From positions 6,776,200-6,840,199 of the forward strand of contig NC_091372.1 of the NCBI RefSeq assembly GCF_038502225.1: a stretch of 64,000 nt of DNA, in the 5' to 3' direction. The translations under genes and the position numbers were made by a program. Positions 48,601 through 57,600 of the stretch are shown here, piece by piece (within the stretch, counting starts at the first letter, position 1; every line of letters starts with the position of its first letter). Origin of the DNA: Cherax quadricarinatus (Eukaryota; Arthropoda; Malacostraca; Decapoda; Parastacidae). The notes under the pieces are model-generated. The model was given only the letters and a program-made list of their open reading frames with translations. It had not been told where the DNA came from and did no database searches.

Positions 48601-51600
48601 GAAAGTTGAAAGTGAACATAGATAAGAGTAAGGTGATGAGGGTATCAAATGATCTAAATAAAGAAAAATTGGATATCACATTGGAGAGAGGGAGTATGGA
48701 AGAAGTGAATGTTTTTAGATATTTGGGAGTTGACATGTCAGCAGATGGGTTTATGAAGGATGAAGTTAACCACAGAATTGATGAAGGAAAAAAAGGTGAG
48801 TGGTGCATTGAGGTATATGTGGAGACAAAAAACGTTATCAATGGAGGCAAAGAAGGGAATGTATGAAAGTATAGTGGTACCAACGATCTCATATGGGTGT
48901 GGCCTGGGCTGTAAATACTGCAGCGAGGAGGCGGTTGGAGGCAGTGGAGATGTCCTGTCTAAGGGCAATGTGTGGTGTAAATATTATGCAGAAAACTTGG
49001 AGTGTGGAAATTAGGAGAAGGTGTGGAGTTAATAAAAGTATTAGTCAGAGGGCTGAAGAGGGGTTATTGAGGTGGTTTTGTAATTTAGAGAGAATGGATC
49101 AAAGTTGAATGATATGGAGAGTGTATAAATCTGTAGGGGAAGGAAGGTGGGGTAGGGGTCATCCTCAAAAACGTTGGAGGGAGGGGGTAAAGGAGGTTTT
49201 GTGGGAGAGGGGTTTGGACTTTCAGCAAGCGTGTGTGAGCGTGTTAGATAGAAGTGAATGGAGATGAATGGTTTTTGGGACCTGACGAGCTGTTGGAGTG
49301 TGAGCAGGGTAATATTTAGTGAAGGGATGCAGGGAAACCGGTTATTTTTATAAAGCCAGACTCGAGTACTGGAAATGGGAAGTACTTTAAAGGAGGGGTT
49401 TGGGATATTGGCAGTTTGGAGGGATACGTTATACTATATCTTTATATATCCTTCTACACTGTTGTATCTGAGCGCCTCTGCAAAAACAGTGATTATGTAT
49501 GAGTGAGGTGAAACTGTTGAATGATGATGAAAGAATTTTCTTTTTGGGATTTTTTCTTTCTTTTGTGTCACCCTGCCTCTGTGGGAGATGGCTGACTTGT
49601 TGAAAAAAATAATAATAACAATAATCAGGACAGATCTTTTATACTGTATTCGCACATAATTTCTGGGAATACATCACTCAATGTTTATAGAGGGGCCACA
49701 GATATATCAGATCACTTTCTAGTTGTAGCTACACTGAGAGTAAAAGGTAGATGGGATACAAGGAGAATAGAAGCATCAGGGAAGAGAGAGGTAAAGGTTT
49801 ATAAACTAAAAGAGGAGGCAGTTAGGGTAAGATATAAACAGCTATTGGAGGATAGATGGGCTAATGAGAGCATAGGCAATGGGGTCGAAGAGGTATGGGG
49901 TAGGTTTAAAAATGTAGTGTTAGAGTGTTCAGCAGAAGTTTGTGGTTACAGGAAAGTGGGTGCAGGAGGGAAGAGGAGCGATTGGTGGAATGATGATGTA
50001 AAGAGAGTAGTAAGGGAGAAAAAGTTAGCATATGAGAAGTTTTTACAAAGTAGAAGTGATGCAAGGAGGGAAGAGTATATGGAGAAAAAGAGAGAAGTTA
50101 AGAGAGTGGTGAAGCAATGTAAAAAGAGAGCAAATGAGAGAGTGGGTGAGATGTTATCAACAAATTTTGTTGAAAATAAGAAAAAGTTTTGGAGTGAGAT
50201 TAACAAGTTAAGAAAGCCTAGAGAACAAATGGATTTGTCAGTTAAAAATAGGAGAGGAGAGTTATTAAATGGAGAGTTAGAGGTATTGGGAAGATGGAAG
50301 GAATATTTTGAGGAATTGTTAAATGTTGATGAAGATAGGGAAGCTGTGATTTCGTGTATAGGGCAAGGAGGAATAACATCTTGTAGGAGTGAGGAAGAGT
50401 CAGTTGTGAGTGTGGGGGAAGTTCGTGAGGCAGTAGGTAAAATGAAAGGGGGTAAGGCAGCCGGGATTGATGGGATAAAGATAGAAATGTTAAAAGCAGG
50501 TGGGGATATAGTTTTGGAGTGGTTGGTGCAATTATTTAATAAATGTATGGAAGAGGGTAAGGTACCTAGGGATTGGCAGAGAGCATGCATAGTTCCTTTG
50601 TATAAAGGCAAAGGGGATAAAAGAGAGTGCAAAAATTATAGGGGGATAAGTCTGTTGAGTGTACCTGGTAAAGTGTATGGTAGAGTTATAATTGAAAGAA
50701 TTAAGAGTAAGACGGAGAATAGGATAGCAGATGAACAAGGAGGCTTTAGGAAAGGTAGGGGGTGTGTGGACCAGGTGTTTACAGTGAAACATATAAGTGA
50801 ACAGTATTTAGATAAGGCTAAAGAGGTCTTTGTGGCATTTATGGATTTGGAAAAGGCGTATGACAGGGTGGATAGGGGGGCAATGTGGCAGATGTTGCAA
50901 GTGTATGGTGTAGGAGGTAGGTTACTGAAAGCAGTGAAGAGTTTTTACGAGGATAGTGAGGCTCAAGTTAGAGTATGTAGGAAAGAGGGGAATTTTTTCC
51001 CAGTAAAAGTAGGCCTTAGACAAGGATGTGTGATGTCACCGTGGTTGTTTAATATATTTATAGATGGGGTTGTAAGAGAAGTAAATGCGAGGGTCTTGGC
51101 AAGAGGCGTGGAGTTAAAAGATAAAGAATCACACACAAAGTGGGAGTTGTCACAGCTGCTCTTTGCTGATGACACTGTGCTCTTGGGAGATTCTGAAGAG
51201 AAGTTGCAGAGATTGGTGGATGAATTTGGTAGGGTGTGCAAAAGAAGAAAATTAAAGGTGAATACAGGAAAGAGTAAGGTTATGAGGATAACAAAAAGAT
51301 TAGGTGATGAAAGATTGAATATCAGATTGGAGGGAGAGAGTATGGAGGAGGTGAACGTATTCAGATATTTGGGAGTGGACGTGTCAGCGGATGGGTCTAT
51401 GAAAGATGAGGTGAATCATAGAATTGATGAGGGAAAAAGAGTGAGTGGTGCACTTAGGAGTCTGTGGAGACAAAGAACTTTGTCCTTGGAGGCAAAGAGG
51501 GGAATGTATGAGAGTATAGTTTTACCAACGCTCTTATATGGGTGTGAAGCGTGGGTGATGAATGTTGCAGCGAGGAGAAGGCTGGAGGCAGTGGAGATGT

Positions 51601-54600
51601 CATGTCTGAGGGCAATGTGTGGTGTGAATATAATGCAGAGAATTCGTAGTTTGGAAGTTAGGAGGAGGTGCGGGATTACCAAAACTGTTGTCCAGAGGGC
51701 TGAGGAAGGGTTGTTGAGGTGGTTCGGACATGTAGAGAGAATGGAGCGAAACAGAATGACTTCAAGAGTGTATCAGTCTGTAGTGGAAGGAAGGCGGGGT
51801 AGGGGTCGGCCTAGGAAGGGTTGGAGGGAGGGGGTAAAGGAGGTTTTGTGTGCGAGGGGCTTGGACTTCCAGCAGGCATGCGTGAGCGTGTTTGATAGGA
51901 GTGAATGGAGACAAATGGTTTTTAATACTTGACGTGCTGTTGGAGTGTGAGCAAAGTAACATTTATGAAGGGATTCAGGGAAACCGGCAGGCCGGACTTG
52001 AGTCCTGGAGATGGGAAGTACAGTGCCTGCACTCTGAAGGAGGGGTGTTAATGTTGCAGTTTAAAAACTGTAGTGTAAAGCACCCTTCTGGCAAGACAGT
52101 GATGGAGTGAATGATGGTGAAAGTTTTTCTTTTTCGGGCCACCCTGCCTTGGTGGGAATCGGCCGGTGTGATAATAAATAAATAAAACATCACTCAAACA
52201 AATCAAGAGCTTAAAGAATAAAAAGAATAAAGATTTTATTTCTTTGTAAAGGTTACAATGCGTAATTACAATTTTGGTTTGCTAAGTACAAAGAAAGCCA
52301 CTATCATGCTGGGGCATTTCAGACAGATAATGTATTCAGAGATGTACTGTAGCTAAGATACATCTTGTAATATTTGCAAAGCAGAGTTTTAAAGACATGT
52401 AATTCCAGATTGAAGAAACAGATGAACACAGAGTTGTAAAACAGTCACAATTTACCCAGTGAATTTGCCTCATAATTTAAAAAAGTCTGTTATAACTGGG
52501 TCCAATATATATACCGAGGGTTTACTTTAAGTTTTTTCATTGTTTTAGCACATCGGCCATTTCTGACTGAGGCAGGTGACCCGAAAAAGAATAAAACTCA
52601 TCTAATGGTGAAAAATGGTTCCATGCAAAGCTAAGAGGAAAATTTTGTTCATTAATTTTTTTTTACAAAGAAACAGAGTAGACAATGGGATGTGCCAACA
52701 ATTGACAATCCTATGACATTTTAAGCAGGGAAAAACCTTTATGTTACAATGTTTCATCCATATCTTGGTCAAAGTGATTGAAACACAGTACCATAGTTCA
52801 TCCATTCTTGGTCAAAGTGATTGAAACAAGGTAGAAGTCTCTGAAAACACATACAAGTCTCTGAAATCAAGAAAGAATATAAAGCCTACCTGCAAGGAGT
52901 TTTTTATCAGCTTTCTTTTCTAGTTTAATATCCATGCCAGCCAGGGTGTTGAAGAATGTCTGGAAGGTGTACTGTGTGGCATTGACTATTGCTTGTTCTT
53001 TACTGTTCATCAGCTCTAGAAGCCAGGGTATACCCACCTCTTGCAGGACAATCTTGCACTGCAAAAATGCAATCAAGATAACAATGAAAAGAAAATACAA
53101 TATACATTATTTTTTTTTATTAACACATCGGCCATCTCCCACCAAGGTAGGGTGGCCTGAATAAGAAAAACTTTAATTATCATTCACTCCATCACTGTCT
53201 TGCCAGAGGCATGCTTATACTGCAGTTATAAAACTGCAACATTAACACCCCTCCTTCAGAGTGCAGGCACTGTACTTCCCATTTCCAGGACTCAAGTCCA
53301 GCTTGCCAGTTTCCCTGAATCCCTTCATAAATGTTATCTTGCTCACACTCCAACAGCACATCATATGCATACATAAAAACATACATATTTGATTATATCA
53401 ACAATGGAATGAGTAACTAAAGGAAGCATTAAGATCTACAGCCACTGGAAATATAAACAAATTAGTTTTTAACACATCAGCTATATCCCACTAAGGTAGG
53501 GTGACCCAAAAAAAGAGGAAAACACATCCACTCATTCAACTGCTGTCTTACCAGAAACATGTCGGTTCTCTGAACCATTCATCTACATCCTCATCCTTCC
53601 TCTAGAATGCAGGAACTAATCCTCACCTCCAGGACTCAAGCCTGGCTAACCAGTTTTTCCCTGTATCCCTTTATAAATATTACCTTGTTCATATTTCAAC
53701 AGTACATGTCATAAAAACTACTCATCTCTGCTCATTTCAATCTAACATAATCACATAAGCCTACTGGATGCTCAAAAACCTAGCACTCAAAGTAATCCAT
53801 ATCTCCTTTACTCTGTTCCTGTGACTAGCAATAGGTAACTGCATGATTCATTAAATGATAAAAGCTCATATATTTATTTACATATATATCATAATCTAGG
53901 TAGTAGGTTGGTAGACAGCAACTGCCCAGGGAGGTACTACCATCCTGCCAAGTGAGTGCAAAACAAAAGCCTGTAATTGTTTTACATAATAGGATTGCTG
54001 GTGTCCTTTTTTCTGTCTCATAAACATGCAAGATTTCAGGTACGTCTTGCTACTTCTACTTACACTTAGGTCACACAACACATACATGTACAAGCACATA
54101 TATACACACCCCTCTGGGTTTTCTTCTATTTTCTTTCTAGTTCTTATTCTTGTTTATTTCCTCTTATCTCCATGGGGAAGTGGAACAGAATTCTTCCTCC
54201 ATAAGCCATGCGCGTTGTAAGAGGCGACTAAAATGCCGGGAGCAAGGGGCTAGTAACCTCTTCTCCTGTATATACAGTGGACCCCCGGTTAACGATATTT
54301 TTTCACTCCATAAGTATGTTCAGGTGCCAGTACTGACCGAATTTATTCCCATAAGGAATATTGTGAAGTAGATTAGTCCATTTCAGACCCCCAAACATAC
54401 ACGTACAAACGCACTTACATAAATACACTTACATAATTGGTCGCATTCGGAGGTAATCGTTATGCGGGGGTCCACTGTATTACTAAATGAAAAAGGAGAA
54501 ACTTTCGTTTTTCCTTTTGGGCCACCCCGCCTAGGTGGGATACGGCCGATGTGTTGAAAGAAAGAAAGAAAGATATATCATAATTCTGGGAGCAAAGGGC

Positions 54601-57600
54601 TAGTAACCTCTTCTGTATAAATTACTAAATGTAAAAAGAAGAAACTTAGTTTCTTCTTTTTACATTTCTGACCTGAAAAAGAACAAAGTTTCTTTTTTTT
54701 CGGGAACAAAGTTTCTTTTTTTTTCGGGAACAAAGTTTCTTTTTTTTTCGGATCGCCCTGCTCAGTGGGAGATGGGTGTTGTGTAAAAAAAAAAATGTAT
54801 CAAAATGCCTAACAATGAATGCTTTTAGAAAAAATTATGTAAACTGCAGTATAACCAACCTTTGTAAAATGTGATCAGGTTAACTGCAATATAATTAATG
54901 CAATGCTTCAAACTCATTAAGAAATCTCATATGAGATGTAGATGAAGTTTCTCATTTACAATGCAATCTGAAGCTGCATGTACATTCCATAGTTTACATT
55001 ATTAAACATACAGTACAGTATATTGCAGTTAACCTGATAAGAGGATCATTTTCTTAATTCTTAATTCACATTTTCTTAATTCTTAAATCAAAAGGTAGAA
55101 AAAATTATCAAATGAGATACATGTACAAGCAAATTATTACTATATTTTTTTAATACCTCAATGCTCATCTGCCAAGACAGGATGACCCAAAGAAAAGGAA
55201 ACACAGTTACCATCATTCACCCAATCTCTATTTCACTATTAGGATATTACACGTACAAATGTTTTACTTTATTTTTGGCACAAACTGGACAATTAATATT
55301 GTGTTCACATGGAAGCACTAAACTGTACAAATTGGACTAGAAACACAAATTTTTTGGGGATGATCTTTTTCTTGGTTTCATACATGAATTTTAAATTGAA
55401 AATTAATCTTACGAATCATACAGTTTCCGTGAAAATGAATTCACTTAAGTTTCTCATGCCCAAATCTCTTCGTTTCTCAACACTTTTTCTAATGAACATC
55501 AATATTAACAAGGTTAGAGCAATGTTTAAAGATTTAGGTCCGCTGAAACTAAAAAATGAGTTTAAGTTTAAAAAAAATCTCTTATATAAACAGCATTTTT
55601 TTTAACATGTCAGCTGTTTCCCACCGAGGCAGGGTGACCCAAAAAAAGAAAAAAAAAAAACCAAAAAGAAAAACTTTCATCATCATTCAACACTTTCACC
55701 ATCACTCACACGTAATCACCGTCTTTGCAGAGGCACTCAGATGTGACAGTTTAGATGTCCCTCCAATCTGCCAATATCCCAAACCCCTCCTTTAAAGTGC
55801 AGGCATTGTACTTCCTATTTCCAGGACTCAAGTCTAGTTAACTGGTTTCCCTGAATCCCTTCACAAAACATTACCCTGCTCACACTCCAACAGCTCGTCA
55901 GGTCCCAAAAACAATTCATCTCCATTCACTCCTACCTAACACGCTCACACACGCTTACTGGAAATCCAAGCCCCTTGCCCACAAAACCTCCTTTACACCC
56001 CCCCTCCAACCTTTTTGAGGATGACCCGTTCCCCACCTTTCTCCCCCTATAGATCTATACGCACTCCAAGTCATTCTACTTTGTTCCATCCTCTCTAAAT
56101 GACCAAACCATCTCAACAACCCCTATTCAGCCCTCTGATTAATACTTTTAGTACTCCACACCTCCTCCTAATTTCCACACTACAAATTCTCTGCATAATA
56201 TTAACACCACACATTGCCCTTAGACACATCTCCACTGCCTCCAGCTGTCTCCTCACTGCAGCATTTACAACCCATGCTTCACACCCATGGATAACTATCT
56301 ATGTCTCCACAGATACCTCAATGCACCACTCGCCTTTTTTTCCTTCATCAATTCTATGGTTACGCTCATCCTTCACAAACCCATCTTCTGACAAGAGAAC
56401 TCCCAAATATCTGAACACATTCACTTCTTCCATACTCCCTCCCTCCAATGAGATATAAGAACATAAGAACATAAGAATGTAGGAACACTGCAGAAGGCCT
56501 AATGGCCCATACGAGGCAGGTCCTTATCAAAACGACATCTACCTAAAGCTACTCAAGAAATAACTCCCGTACCCCTTAACACCAATCAAACCCAGCCCCT
56601 CCCACTCATATATTTGTCCAGTCTCTTCTTAAAGCTACCCAAGGTCCTAGCCTCTATCACCCCACTGGGAAGACTGTTCCATGCATCTACAACTCTGTTA
56701 GAAAACCAGTACTTACCTATGTCCTTTCTAAATCTAAATTTATCCAACTTAAATCCATTATTCCTGGTTCTTACCTGGTTCGACACCCTCAGTACTTTAT
56801 TAATGTCTCCCTTGTTTATGCCCGTCATCCACTTATACACTTCAATGATATCTCCCCTCATTCTACGCCTCTCCAGAGGGTGGAGATTTAAGGCTTTAAG
56901 TCTATCTTCATACGGGAGGTTCCTTACACAGTAAATCATTTTAGTCATTCTTCTCTGTATGTTCTCTAATGAGTCTATGTCCATCCTGTAGTAAGGGGAC
57001 CAAAACTGAGCAGCATAATCTAAATGAGGCCTCACCAGTGATGTATAGAGCTGTAAAATAACTTTTGGACTTCTGTTACTTATACTTCTTGAGATAAATC
57101 CAAGTAATCTGTTGGCCTTGTTGCGCACACTAAGGCACTGCTGTCTTGGCTTTAGATTTCTGCTTACCATGACTCCCAAGTCTTTTTCACATTCTGTATG
57201 ACCAAGCTCTACTTCACCTAGATTATAGCTTCGAGGGTTATTTTCATTACCAAGGGCAAGTACCTTACACTTATCCACATTAAACTTCATCTGCCATTTT
57301 TCAGACCAAGACATTAATTTGTTCAAATCATCCTGGAGTTCATTGATATCCTCCTCAGAGTGAATTATACGGCCTATCTTTGTATCATCAGCAAATTTAC
57401 TCATGTCACTAGTAATCCCTTCATCAAGGTCATTAATGTAAATTATGAACAGGAGAGGGCCTAAAACTGATCCTTGTGGAACGCCACTAGTGACTAATCC
57501 CCATTCAGATTTCACTCCATTAATGGTAACTCTCTGCTTTCTATTGGTAAGCCATGCCTCAATCCATGCTAGAACTTTACCTCCTATACCATGAGCTGCC

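Noticed and set aside
49845..51932. Start of the RTE-A protein at 49845
   Set aside because: The codon is TTG within a longer open frame; homology continues upstream to the truncation at 49682, so no start codon is assigned.
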